DNA of 64,000 nucleotides from Merluccius polli. Its lineage: Eukaryota > Chordata > Actinopteri > Gadiformes > Merlucciidae. The stretch is from the NCBI GenBank assembly GCA_030340625.1, contig JAOPHQ010003141.1:1-64000 (forward strand), written 5' to 3'. Shown here piece after piece: positions 33,687-43,855 of this stretch (position 1 is its first letter; every line of letters starts with the position of its first letter). The position numbers and the translations under genes are program-made. The notes below the pieces were generated by a model that ran no database searches, was not told the DNA's origin, and saw only the letters and a list, made by a program, of their open reading frames with translations.

Positions 33687-34978
33687 AACGTACCTCATCA
33701 TCAGAAACAAAACGTGATGAAGTGGTGTTTGAAGACATGTTATCATGTCATAGCTTCTTGAATCTTGACTAATACCGCTTGCCGTAGTTCAAAAACGCGA
33801 GGCGCTGGAGAGAATAAATTCGTTTGAATGCAAAATACAATTTGACCACTAGATGGGGGAAAAAATTACTTAGTGTCCCTTTAAGTAAATCATGTTTTAT
33901 GACAATAACAAATAAGAAAAAGATAGATGCACAGAATATAAAACTATATGGAAAAAGCATGGAAAAAGTTGAAAAATTCAAATATCTTGGGATTTGGCTA
34001 GATCAAAAGGGCACATGGAGAACACAGGTGGAAAATATAGAATTAAAATGCAAAAAAGTTATCAATTTAATGAGGGCAATAGCTGGGAGAGAATGGGGAG
34101 CAGACAAACAGTCTTTAATATATATATATAGGGCTTTAATGCGGTCAGCACAACCCAGTCGCCAAAAGCATACGTTGACAGTGTACGTTTTCGTGAACAC
34201 TGGATTACGTCGCATTTCAACGTAAAATAGTGTGTTGTACCGACAGTATCCGCGCGTGGCACTGTGGAGGCGCCTGAAGAAAGCACAACCAACAAGGACA
34301 TTTCATGGTTATAAAATACATCAATTGCTGGTTATAAAATACATAAATTAGAATTAAGGTGACGGTGATGCAGGGTTGCCAGCTTCACGGTTTTCTCACC
34401 AAATTGGGCTGTTTTGAAAACGGAGTCGCGGGTGTAAACCTCAAAGACGCGGGTCACGGTTTTCTTTTGTGCTTTCAAAACCCACCACAGAAACAGTTGG
34501 GGTGTAATATGTATTGCATAATCTTTATGAAAACTCAGTCAGAACAACACAGTTTCACTCCCAGAACGTCAAATAGCGACTGTCGGTAAGGGCACTTTAG
34601 CGTCAGTCACTGACGGAGATCGTCTCCGGCGATATTTGACGTTCAGTGGTGTGTGGGCATCCGTCCTATTAGTTAGTTATTACTCCTGTATCAGAGCTAT
34701 AGAGTAAACAACTCTATAAACAACTCTATGTTTACTCTATAGCTCTGATTCCTGCACCATGTTTCAATGACGTCAGGTTGCTAGGGGCTACGGCTGAAAG
34801 ACGCCGTGACCACCTGTCCCATGGGCTTTATGCCGAGCGTCACGTGACCAAACCGGAAAACTGGTCTCCTGACTTCCGCTTGTCGTTAAAGCCGGTAGCA
34901 GCGGTAGGAACTGACGGCGACAGCTATTGACTTGGCCTAGTTAGCCCTTTTTACTGTTGGCATTTTATTTGATTTTAA

Positions 34979-35880
34979 AGAAGCACTATGCAACTCGTTT
35001 ATCAAAAATAACCTTAACCATGCAGGTTGAGAGTCGTTCTGATCGTTCTACAACACTTTCTGGGTTGTTTGGTGGGTGTTTCATCTCCCCCTGTTGGGTC
35101 CCCGCGGAAAAACAGAACATGCAACTTCATGTGGCCGTCCCGGCCACTTACGGATGTGACTCAGTGGAAGTATCCAATCGCGCCTCGAAAATGTAGTCGG
35201 ATTGTAGTTTCACTGCTTTACGGTAGACCTGGGCGGGGGTGCCAAACATGGGTCCGGCTGAATATAAAGAGTCAGTTGCAAGGCAATTCTGGATCAATCG
35301 ACAAATCCACTATGGATCCATCAAGACCCAAGAGGGGAAGGTCGGAGGAATCGAAGAATAAGAGAAAGGATTATGATAAACAAAGAAACCAGACACGAGT
35401 GAACATAGGGCGAGCTTATGCGGAATGGCGTCAACTGAGAGACTCGGAAGAATGCAAAACGGACGCCGACTTGGCTGTCTTGCTGCTGAAATTGTAAGTA
35501 GCCTACCCTTGGGTGAACTTCGTTTTTGTAATGTGGTTTGAGAGTCTGTTGAACAATGTGTTTTGCTCGACCGTTTTATTGTGAGCCCTGTATGTGTTTA
35601 GCTTGGTTGCTTCATGGCTAGCTTGCTAGCTAGTGAGGGTTTATCCTAGCAGTGACTTGCTACCACACATTTTTTGTTTGCGGTCCGAATCCAGGTTCTC
35701 GTTGTGTATTACTATTTATTTATCGAAGTGGGGGGTGGGGGGCGTTGTCAATGAGTTTTTACGACAGTGTTGTAGGCCTATTCCGAAGCTGCAGGGGGAG
35801 CTCTATAGTGAGAAATGCGAGCCCAATTCCGGCGAAAACCCAGAAACAGCGGAGGAATAACCGAGTTGCATAGCGCACCT
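34979..35880. mobile_element. TTAA-flanked MITE (AGAAGCACTATGCAACTC / AGGTGCGCTATGCAACTC ends)
   Basis: TTAA flanks (34,975-34,978 and 35,881-35,884) and inverted tips AGAAGCACTATGCAACTC and AGGTGCGCTATGCAACTC. The empty target TTTTAACATC is preserved in the sister copy at about 19,656, so this is a filled/empty site pair. It carries an exon-like ORF. Confidence 0.85.
35312..35497 (+). CDS. Exon-like ORF ending at a splice donor, inside the TTAA MITE
   Basis: The ATG at 35,312 opens MDPSRPKRGRSEESKNKRKD, continuing DYDKQRNQTRVNIGRAYAEW and RQLRDSEECKTDADLAVLLL. The frame hits TAA only inside a consensus donor (AAATT|GTAAGTAG at 35,493/35,494), so this is probably exon 1 of a longer gene. The 'TRVNIGxAFxxWRxLRxxxGxxxDAxxAxFLL' pattern is one I associate with the N-termini of many repeated fish proteins of unknown role. 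The rest of the gene is absent, as expected for an internally deleted MITE. Transcripts starting here could splice into neighbouring DNA; that is speculation. Confidence 0.45.
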   Translation: MDPSRPKRGRSEESKNKRKDYDKQRNQTRVNIGRAYAEWRQLRDSEECKTDADLAVLLLKL

Positions 35881-36117
35881 TTAACATCATGAGAAGAAAA
35901 TATGGATGGAAAAAAAAAAAAAAAAAAATGGCGGTAAAAGCTAGCGTGTGTGTCCGGGAGAGGGCTACTCTCCTCGGACACATTACTCTGAAGCCCCGGT
36001 GACGGTCTGGAAGTGCGGATTAATAAATAAAATAATGTGACCGCGGTACAGCGGACCTGAACCGGATATAATGAGACCTGTTTCGCAGAATGCGGAAGTA
36101 TGTTGCGCATAACCCCT

Positions 36118-36550
36118 ATTGGGAGGACCTATCAGCCGGAAGTACTGTCCTTACTGTACTATTGTTTATGTTGTAATGTCATAATATTGTTGACAATAAA
36201 GTTTGCTAAAAAAAACCAACAACTATTATTGTCCCACACCACAATGTATGTCCCACAATGTGAACTCAAACAATTCATGTTTGTCCAATTTATGGACAAA
36301 CAAAGCAGCTGGAAACACGTCTAAAGAAAACACTTGAAATAAAATGTAGCCTATATTTATATTTTTACAACATCAATCTCCTTATAATATGAACAAAATA
36401 TGTTCAGGTTATACTTTCTCTCTTGAAAACGGGCAAAACGCTAACCCTAACCCGGAAAATGAATCAAAAAAACTACAAACGTTCGGAAAATGCAATACAC
36501 TTAAGTGTGCGGCGCCATGTTTTTTCGCCATGTTTTTTGTAGTTCTAAAG
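36118..36550 (+). repeat. Left-arm inner segment of the palindrome
   Basis: Inverted at 38,531-38,968. It includes GGACCTATCAGCCGGAAGT and a CTAACCCTAACCC word, too short to call telomeric. Confidence 0.85.
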
Positions 36551-36965
36551 CCCTTTGCATACGACACAGGCCTACTTTCTTTCAAAAGCTCATATCTTGG
36601 TCAATTAAAAACAACTGTGTGTCAAAATGTAACTACATACAGACATACATTCGCATTACCATATTATGTACTATAGGTTCATCCAGGGCAATCCTGTCAG
36701 CCCTGGGGAAGGGAACACAATGGCTATAAATGGTCATATTAAGTAATATGGAAATATTTATATGAAACATTAAGTAGTTTAAGGGGTAAATGGGGTCTAA
36801 ACTGCTCCGAATTGAAAAGCATGACTAAGGATAAGGTCACCATCAATATGTTGAACACATGTTGCCACTAACTATCCCTTAAAATATGTTTTAGTGATTT
36901 TATCCATTTTGGCTCTATATAGGCTGTGAGAAAGTACACATCAGTAAGTGCCTTGGCAGTGAGCA

Positions 36966-37110
36966 AGATTCAATTCAATTCAATTCAATTTTATTTGTAT
37001 AGCGCCAATTCATAACAGAAGTTATCTCAGGGCACTTTTCAAATGGAGCAGGTCTAGACCAAACTCCTAATAACATTTACAGAGACCCAACAGTACCACC
37101 ATGAGCAAGC
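36966..37110 (-). repeat. LINE/SINE 3'-tail fragment with AATTC pentamers
   Basis: ATTCAATTCAATTCAATT runs into ATTTGTATAGCGCCAATTC and 'CTCAGGGCACTTTTC'. This is a very common fish LINE 3' end, in reverse orientation here. It is a 5'-truncated stub inserted in the palindrome's spacer. Confidence 0.6.
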
Positions 37111-38140
37111 ACTTGGCACGATAAAGATGAAACTTTGTTGTAGGATGACAATGAAGGCATCGTTGGAAAGGTCTTGATCTGCAGAGTACAGATATGCCAC
37201 TGTGAACATTCTGGGTGGTTCCTGCTCCTCAGGAATGCCCTTTGAACCTTGAACCTAAGGCTCTTTTAAAGGCTTACAGAAAAGTAACACAATGTGATAC
37301 AAACATGGGGAAAACATTTTTGGAAAGCTCTTGACTTCTTCTATCATGGCCTTTGTGGCCTTTGCCAAACCATCAGGGGGCGCTACTGGGTAAGGTCAAA
37401 ACCAGATTTCACCCAATTAACAATTGGCAAGTGTATTTGAACAGCATGGCTTCCCACACTTGAAAAGGGAAGGATTTGACCAGACTCAGGATTCCACTCG
37501 TACTTCAATTTATTTTGAATAGTAACAAGAAGGTGAAAAACCTTTAAACACACAAAACATAACAAAACAATTCAGTATTTCTCATCAATGAAATATTATC
37601 ACATTTCCCATCAATAGCAATAGTATCACAAAAAGTACATTTGACCTAGGCAAAGGGCAGATTTTAAACATAGATTAAACATTCCATTATTCAATTATTT
37701 ATTAACCCAGGTAAGAACTAGGCATTGAATAAGCAAAAGGACTATTAATAAATAAATAAATATTTACTTTTTAAATCAACCTGATTTACTTTGTTTAACC
37801 TACAGTACATCACCCAGATTGCATAAATGACATTTTTTCTCACAATTTTAACCTGAATTAAATGAGATTCAAGCATTGCATTGCAGATAAATTAGTGTAG
37901 ATCAGCATAGTCTATTTAATCCTTATACAAAACTAAACCTTTACTCAAATGATGCCGCTTTACAGGTACTGTTATACTTCATCAAGGAAATATTTAAGCA
38001 AATAGTTCGCCAATAGTTTAAACAGTTTACACAACGTGCAGCAATGCTTCTCAACAGAGTGCGTCTTCCAAGGCATCACATCTAGAGTACTATCGCCAGC
38101 AATCGCATTTAAACAGTCCCGACAGTCCAGTAAAGAAAGC

Positions 38141-38323
38141 TTACCGGTAGCCTCTTAGATCTTTTGTTTCCTTTTCCCATGCGCTTTGCGTTCGTGATTT
38201 TAGCAATTCTTCTGCTTCTTCTAGCTTAGCTGCATCGCGATTCACTGCAAACATTGAACTTTTATTGTCCGGGGTTTCTGGCGTTTCTGGCATGTGCTGC
38301 TTAATTATTTTGATTTCAATCAC
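38141..38323 (-). CDS. Exon-like ORF with splice donor in the palindrome's centre
   Basis: Minus strand, about 60 residues: MIEIKIIKQHMPETPETPDN, then acidic helical sequence (AAKLEEAEELLKSRTQSAWE) ending KDLRGYR. The coding run reaches GGCTACCG|GTAAGCTTTC, a good donor at about 38,143. It could be exon 1 of a parental transposon gene or of a captured gene. I do not recognise it. Confidence 0.25.
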   Translation of the reverse strand: MIEIKIIKQHMPETPETPDNKSSMFAVNRDAAKLEEAEELLKSRTQSAWEKETKDLRGYR

Positions 38324-38530
38324 CTGTTGAGGCGCGCTGGAAAGCTGCGCGTTCCGTTAACGCAGTCACTCTCTCGCGCAGACACACCTCCCGGCAGATC
38401 GCCGCGACAACAATAGTAAAAAGCAAATCTGACCAAATAAATGTGCTCCCCAGTCCCTAAAACATATAATACACTTGCGAAGTTCCTTGACACATTTTCA
38501 CATAATAGGGAAAACTTTAACTAAACATTT

Positions 38531-38968
38531 TAGAACTACAAAAAACATGGCGGAAAAAAACATGGCGCCGCACACTTCAGTGTATTGCATTTTCCGAACG
38601 TTTGTAGTTTTTTAAATTCATTTTCCGGGTTAGGGTTAGCGTTTTGCCCGTTTTCAAGAGAGAAAGTATAACCTGAACATATTTTGTTCATATTATAGGG
38701 AGATTGATGTAGTAAAAATATAAATATAGGCTACATTTTATATCAAGTGTTTTTTAGACATGTTTCCAGCTGCTTTGTTGTCCATGAATTGGATAAACAT
38801 GAATTGTTTGGAGTTCACATTGCGGGACATACATTGTGGTGTGGGACAATAATAGTTGTTGTTTTTTTAACAAACTTTATTGTCAACAATATTATGACAT
38901 TACAACATAAACAATAGTACAGTAAGGACAGTACTTCCGGCTGATAGGTCCTCCCAATGGGACAAGTG
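38531..38968 (-). repeat. Right-arm inner segment of the palindrome
   Basis: Reverse complement of 36,118-36,550 with scattered differences. It reads through the point where the left arm is interrupted at 34,822/36,118. Confidence 0.85.
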
Positions 38969-39004
38969 GTCACGGCCATAGACATAATATATACAGTATA
39001 TATA

Positions 39005-40224
39005 CACTCACCGGCCACTTTATTAGGTACACCTGTCCAACTGCTCGTTAACGCAAATTTCTAATCAGCCAATCACATGGCAGCAACTCAATGCATTTAG
39101 GCATGTAGACATGGTCAGGACGATCTGCTGCAGTTCAAACCGAGCATCAGAATGGGGAAGAAAGGTGATTTAAGTGACTTTGAACGTGGCATGGTTGTTG
39201 GTGCCAGACGGGCTGGTCTGAGTATTTCAGAGACTGCTGATCTACTGGGATTTTCACGCACAACCATCTCTAGGGTTTACAGAGAATGGTCCGAAAAAGA
39301 GAAAATATCCAGTGAGCGGCAGTTCTGTGGGCACAAATGCCTTGTTGATGCTAGAGGTCAGAGGAGAATGGCCAGACTGGTTCGAGCTGATAGAAAGGCA
39401 ACTGTAACTCAAATAACCACTCGTTACAACAGAGGTATGCAGAAGAGCATCTCTGAACGCACAACACGTCGAACCTTGAGGCGGATGGGCTACAGCAGCA
39501 GAAGACCACACCGGGTGCCACTCCTGTCAGCTAAGAACAGGAAACTGAGGCTACAATTCGCACAGGCTCACCAAAATTGGACAATCGAAGATTGGAAAAA
39601 CGTTGCCTGGTCTGATGAGTCTCGATTTCTGCTGCGACATTCGGATGGTAGGGTCAGAATTTGGCGTCAACAACATGAAAGCATGGATCCATCCTGCCTT
39701 GTATCAACGGTTCAGGCTGCTGGTGGTGGTGTAATGGTGTGGGGGATATTTTCCTGGCACACTTTGGGCTTATTAGTACCAATTGAGCATTGTGTCAAAG
39801 CCACAGACTACCTGAGTATTGTTGCTGACCATGTCCATCCCTTTATGACCACAGTTTACCCATCTTCTGATGGCTACTTCCAGCAGGATAACGCGCCATG
39901 TCATAAAGCGCGAATCATCTCAGACTGGTTTCTTGAACATGACAATGAGTTCACTGTACTCAAATGGCCTCCACAGTCACCAGATCTCAATCCAATAGAG
40001 CACCTTTGGGATGTGGTGGAACGGGAGATTCGCATCATGGATGTGCAGCCGACAAATCTGCAGCAACTGCGTGATGCTATCATGTCAATATGGACCAAAC
40101 TCTCTGAGGAATGTTTCCAGTACCTTGTTGAATCTGTGCCACGAAGGATTAAGGCAGTTCTGAAGGCAAAAGGGGGTCCAACCCGGTACTAGCAAGGTGT
40201 ACCTAATAAAGTGGCCGGTGAGTG
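39005..40224 (+). mobile_element. Tc1/mariner transposon, apparently complete
   Basis: CACTCACCGGCCACTTTATT at the left is inverted at the right, with TA on each side (39,003-39,004 and 40,225-40,226). The inverted match is about 30 bp. The 1,220-bp element contains one uninterrupted transposase gene. Confidence 0.92.
39152..40192 (+). CDS. Tc1/mariner transposase, DD36E type, intact
   Basis: 346 residues from the Met at 39,152 to the stop at 40,192 with no break. The N-terminal paired-like helix-turn-helix region has FERGMVVGARRAGLSISETA and LLGFSRTTISRVYREW, then a second DNA-binding half (TTRRTLRRMGYSSRRPH). Candidate catalytic residues are D155 (WSDESRF), D246 (QQDNAPCH) and E283 (SPDLNPIEHLWD). 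The last two are separated by 36 residues, not the 34 of classic Tc1, so this is DD36E, a spacing reported for the Incomer group. The enzyme would cut at TA sites and bind the flanking 30-bp TIRs. The length matches active relatives (about 340 residues), so this copy looks coding-competent. Confidence 0.93.
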   Translation: MGKKGDLSDFERGMVVGARRAGLSISETADLLGFSRTTISRVYREWSEKEKISSERQFCGHKCLVDARGQRRMARLVRADRKATVTQITTRYNRGMQKSISERTTRRTLRRMGYSSRRPHRVPLLSAKNRKLRLQFAQAHQNWTIEDWKNVAWSDESRFLLRHSDGRVRIWRQQHESMDPSCLVSTVQAAGGGVMVWGIFSWHTLGLLVPIEHCVKATDYLSIVADHVHPFMTTVYPSSDGYFQQDNAPCHKARIISDWFLEHDNEFTVLKWPPQSPDLNPIEHLWDVVEREIRIMDVQPTNLQQLRDAIMSIWTKLSEECFQYLVESVPRRIKAVLKAKGGPTRY

Positions 40225-40232
40225 TATATACA

Positions 40233-40480
40233 CACTGGCGTAACTATCGACGGTGCAACCGGTGCACCGGGGCCCAGACGCCGGGGGGGGCCCATGAAGA
40301 CGCCGGGGGGGGCCTACCCCGTCAACAACCGCACAGCACCCCCCCCCCCGTCAACAATCGCTACCCCCCCCCCCCCCCCCCCCGTCGACAATCGCGCAGC
40401 ACCCCCCCCCCCGTCAACAATCACGGGGGCCCTAAAATATTATTTGCACCGGGGCCCATCATCACGTCGTTACGCCAGTG
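40233..40480. mobile_element. hAT MITE (CACTGGCGTAAC ends, TATATACA TSD) with poly-C units
   Basis: CACTGGCGTAAC is inverted as GTTACGCCAGTG. TATATACA repeats at 40,225-40,232 and 40,481-40,488. The interior has 'CCCCCGTCAACAATCGC' units with long C-runs. It landed between the right end of the Tc1 element and the first bases of the next Tc1-like element. Confidence 0.85.
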
Positions 40481-41263
40481 TATATACAGTCCCTGACAAA
40501 AGTCTTGTCACTTATCCATTTTGTAGAAACAGCTTATAACCTGACTTTTAATTAATCCATTGGTTTTAGAAATGGCTCATATGAAAGCTAAAACCCTCCC
40601 AAATTATGTTTAATATACTAAAATAAATTTGCTTCACTGAAGAAAGATTGATCATTTAATGAACACAGAAAGGTCAGATTTTGGCAAGACAAAAGTTTTG
40701 TCGCCTACAGAGAGTAATGTGAAAATTGAACAAATAATTTACTTCAAATACAAAAATATGTTGCATAACATCAGCGAATTAAGTAGTGGTGCTGTGAGAT
40801 CCATATTTAATATCTTGTATGACTTCCATGAGCTTGAAGGACTGCATCTCCATGCAGTTTGACTCCATGCGGTTCGACAATGAGGAATAGCAAAGAAAGC
40901 AGTTTTACATGCCTCCCAGAGTTCATTGAGATTCTTCTTTGGTTTCGTTTTCCATGCTCCCTATTTCATTCTACCCCAGACATGCTCAATGATGTTCATG
41001 TCTGGTGACTGGGCTGTGTCACAGACTAGTAAGGGCATGTAGGATGCCGTCTGATCTAAAGTATGGCGCGTTTTTTGTTTCTTATTCCTGATCTAACTTA
41101 AGGTTTGGGTGTATTTTCTGTTTCTGGGTGTAAGACTGCTTTCTTTGCTATTCCTGATGACTTCATCAATAAATTTTATGAATCATTGTCGAACCGCATG
41201 GAATCGAACTGCATGGAGATGCAGTCCTTCAAGCTCATGGAAGTCATACAAGATATTAAATAT

Positions 41264-42823
41264 TAGGGATGGCCCGATACGATACTGGGATCGGGGATCG
41301 GGCCGATACTGTACTCATGTACTCGTACTCATAAAAAATTCACCGATACCACGCACCGATACCACGTAAATTTTGCACAACGAAACTGACCGCCGCGCGA
41401 CCGTTGGAGAGTGCTACAGTGCATCAGGAGCCAAGTAGTTTAATTGAAATATGCAGTAGTTTACTTGAGACTAGGGATGGGCATAATTAATCGATGATCG
41501 ATCATTGATCGTTAAGAAATGTGTCGATCAATTTATATTGTTATCGATCAAAAGGACGTTGTGTTGCTGTGAGTCTTGAAGCGGTGCGGTGATCGCGGCT
41601 TTAGTTCCCCGTGTCTGATCGCTGTAATTCGGAGCGTGAATATCGGTTGAATATCTAATATCTTTCTAACTTTAAAAAACACCTCATATATATGCCTCAT
41701 ATATGTTTTCTGACTAAGGTATTGCTTTTAGATAGTTCATGCAATTGTTTCTAAATGTGTGGCTCATCTGTTTGTCGCAAGCCTTTTCCGAGCGCCGGCT
41801 GCATATTGTATAGGCATATGTCGGCCTTTTTTCCCCTTTTTTCAAAACAGTTATACAGTTCAATGCCCACTTTTACTGCCTTGTTTGATTATTGTTGGCC
41901 GATAAGTAGGCTACTTATTGTGATTGGAATACAGACTTAGTCTTGTTGAATCGTTTCCAAACCTTTAAGAGCGCATGTAGGCGCATTGTTCGGCTTTTAC
42001 GAGCGCCGCATAGGCCTATAACCAGGGACGGGCTGCCATAGGGAGGTTCGGCCGGACGATTTCAGGCCGATTATTTTGTATTTTTTATTTTGTGTATTAT
42101 TATTTTTGGGCCGGTCCAGATTATTGGGCCGGTCCAGGACTGTCATAATACGTCGGTCGTAGGTCTGGGGTGCGCAACAAACGCCCCCCCCCCGCCCCCC
42201 ATCAACAATCCCGCCCGCCCCCCGTCAACAATCGCGCACCTCCACCCCCCCCCAAAAAAAAAACGATTAATCGATAATTGATCGATAATTCTAGCGATGA
42301 TCGATCAAGGACATTTCTTAAAATGCCCATCCCTACTTGAGACTATGCAATAGTTACATTGATATTTTGTTTAATTGAAATATAAAATTGTTTAATTGAG
42401 ACTATACACAATACATTGACATTTTGTTTAATGGAAAGCTGGAGGTGTCAAATAGTTTCATTGTTCTGAGTTGTCAGTGTTATTGTCAGTTGTGAAGACA
42501 GTACCAGTATTGAAGCTTTTTGTTTGCACAAACAAATATATATAATTTATTTTTTTTATTTTGAAGTTGTTGGTTTTTTTTTGCTTACATTTATTATTTC
42601 ACTCATTGTTATTTATTTTAGTCTTGTTAAAACAAGCAGAGAAGAAAATAAAAGAGGTCTTCCCATCTGTTTTCTAAAATTGCCTTCCGTCTACTTTTCT
42701 GGGAGCCTATAGTTAACTTTTGCGGTAGAAATATCGGTATCGGTACTCGGTATCGGCAAGTACACAAATGTAAATACTCGTACTCGTACTCGTTTTGAAA
42801 AAAATGGTATCGGGCCATCCCTA
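41264..42823. mobile_element. hAT-type element (TAGGGATGGCCCGATAC ends, TTAAATAT TSD)
   Basis: TAGGGATGGCCCGATAC is exactly inverted at the right. TTAAATAT lies at 41,256-41,263 and 42,824-42,831. It contains another hAT MITE and no intact gene. Confidence 0.88.
41472..42335. mobile_element. Nested hAT-type MITE (TAGGGATGGGCAT ends, CTTGAGAC TSD)
   Basis: TAGGGATGGGCAT is inverted as ATGCCCATCCCTA, with CTTGAGAC at 41,464-41,471 and 42,336-42,343. It is rich in GATCGAT words near both ends. A further fragment (GGGACGGGCTGCC onward, with C-run units at 42,183-42,252) seems nested inside but lacks visible ends. Confidence 0.88.
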
Positions 42824-43147
42824 TTAAATATGGATCTCACAGCACCACTACTTAATTCACTGATGTTATGCAACATATTTTTGTATTTGAAGTAAATTAT
42901 TTGTTCAATTTTCACATTAATCTCTGTAGGCGACAAAACTTTTGTCTTGCCAAAATCTGACCTTTCTGTGTTCATTAAATGATCAATCTTTCTTCAGTGA
43001 AGCAAATTCATTTTAGTATATTAAACATAATTTGGGAGGGTTTTAGCTTTCATATGAGCCATTTCTAAAACCAATGGATTAATTAAAAGTCAGGTTATAA
43101 GCTGTTGTTTCTACAAAATGGATAAGTGACAAGACTTTTGTCAGGGA

Positions 43148-43183
<36 letters not shown>

Positions 43184-43186
<3 letters not shown>

Positions 43187-43818
43187 GGCGCCCGCCGGGA
43201 ACAGGTAAGGAGGAGGGTATGTGGGAAAGTGGTGGATGGGGTTTATATTGCACCATGCCATCTGGTGGCCGCGGAGCGCTTTTCACTCTCCCCTCTGTCT
43301 AAAGGAAACCCGACCATATATGGAGGTCTAACGAGACCAGGAAGCGGAGCAGCTGCAGCCACTCACCCTAATGAGGGGAGAGAGGATAAAAGCAGCAGGA
43401 AGTGGACACAACGAGGAAGGAGTAGCTGGAGAGCAGTATGGTGGTAGTGAGTAGAGAGAGAGTATCCAAAGTGCTGTGTATGACCCTTTTTCCCCGGAGA
43501 ACCCCGTTGGCCGATCGACCCTTGCACCGTCTGAGAACCCGCCTGTGTACCGACCCCCGCCTGTCTGACATCCCTCCCTCCCGCCGAACCCTGGACCGTC
43601 TGAGAACCCGACCCCGTGCACCGAACCCCACGCTCAACCACCGACGACGAGTCCAGAGCCTGAGCCCCCTCAGGACCGACCCCCCCCCTTCGCTGCGGCG
43701 GCGTTTTCCCCTCTCTCCCCCTCTCTCAATAAATTGGATTAATTGTGAAATTGGTGTGGACAATCAACTGTTTTTCAATACTGGTTTGGTGGCACCTCTT
43801 CTCCTCCCCGAGGTTGCC

Positions 43819-43821
<3 letters not shown>
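43184..43821. mobile_element. Solo LTR (638 bp) in a TA microsatellite
   Basis: TGTGGCGCCCGCC...GGTTGCCACA with ATAT on both sides and (TA)n beyond. It contains AATAAATTGG near the right, so transcription was probably rightward. It has no internal region or coding sequence and is unrelated to the other solo LTRs here. Confidence 0.75.

Positions 43822-43855
<34 letters not shown>

Larger units (their letters stand above)
32789..33880. mobile_element. TTAA-flanked MITE (AGGGACACTAAGTA ends)
   Basis: AGGGACACTAAGTAGTTT and the inverted right end AGGGACACTAAGTAATTTT are flanked by TTAA (32,785-32,788 and 33,881-33,884). Excision with one TTAA restores the LINE frame GFKLS-LSKSC. A 495-bp hAT MITE sits inside, so the original was about 590 bp. 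It carries an ORF at 32,949-33,128. Confidence 0.82.
26413..34146 (+). pseudogene. LINE ORF2 (endonuclease plus reverse transcriptase), interrupted by three insertions
   Basis: It starts ATGGTTTTCC (MVFLLLQWNARSLIANG). The endonuclease spans 26,413-26,547 (VCIQETWLRP) and 29,458-29,997, with the catalytic word WCGDFNAHNNLWGS and the terminal IGSDHFPI. A stop follows DVELDI. The linker is at 30,001-30,466 and the RT resumes at 31,813. RT motifs are NYRPIALTS, NGFRKGRSTMDA, IVFFDIEKAYDSMW, a shifted GSAISPVLFNI and ALYADDGAIW (intact YADD). A thumb region resumes at 33,885 (LSKSCFMTITNKKK ... YLGIWLDQKGTW). Frameshifts occur near 32,245 and 32,575, with a nonsense codon after the YADD segment. 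Expected sequence after LMRS is absent, where the palindrome begins at 34,151. Inactive. Confidence 0.75.
23475..34150 (+). mobile_element. I/Nimb-like non-LTR retrotransposon, decayed and multiply interrupted
   Basis: ORF1 (three CCHC knuckles) at 23,513-24,780 and ORF2 (endonuclease, RT) from 26,413 to about 34,146 read as one plus-strand LINE once four insertions are set aside: 24,792-26,410, 26,548-29,457, 30,472-31,807 and 32,789-33,880. At three of the four junctions the protein resumes exactly where it stopped (WLRPHL/DFILPGY, VLEDGE/ILAITD, GFKLS/LSKSC), with the duplication accounted for. The 3' part is lost at 34,150, where the palindromic element starts. An ORF1 with gag-like knuckles ahead of an endonuclease/RT ORF fits the I superfamily; the Nimb assignment is by resemblance. 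The 5' limit is approximate. Confidence 0.75.
34823..36117 (+). mobile_element. GGGCTTTATGCC-family MITE, copy 2 (one hairpin unit, interrupted)
   Basis: Same ends and order as 19,504-20,121, flanked by AT (34,821-34,822 and 36,118-36,119). It interrupts the left arm of the palindrome: the uninterrupted right arm reads straight through this point. It holds one tandem unit instead of three, and a second MITE inserted at 34,979-35,880. Confidence 0.7.
36551..38530. other. Central spacer of the palindrome; no transposase recognised
   Basis: About 2 kb of AT-rich sequence. It contains a LINE 3'-tail fragment (36,966-37,110) and a minus-strand exon-like ORF at 38,141-38,323. Nothing else can be supported. 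Confidence 0.5.
40487..43150. mobile_element. Palindromic Tc1-like element with ~420-bp TIRs, non-autonomous
   Basis: CAGTCCCTGACAAAAGTC is inverted at the far end, with TA outside. The left arm runs 40,487-40,908. The right arm is 41,131-41,263 plus 42,824-43,150, split by a hAT element. The spacer between arms is only about 220 bp, so the original was about 1.1 kb with no transposase and can form a long hairpin. Confidence 0.8.

Noticed and set aside
36436..36452. Interstitial telomeric repeat (CTAACCCTAACCC)
   Set aside because: Only two units, and present in both palindrome arms as part of the element sequence.
43152..43183. TA repeat as a replication origin
   Set aside because: It is a microsatellite expanded at a Tc1-type TA junction and split by a solo LTR.
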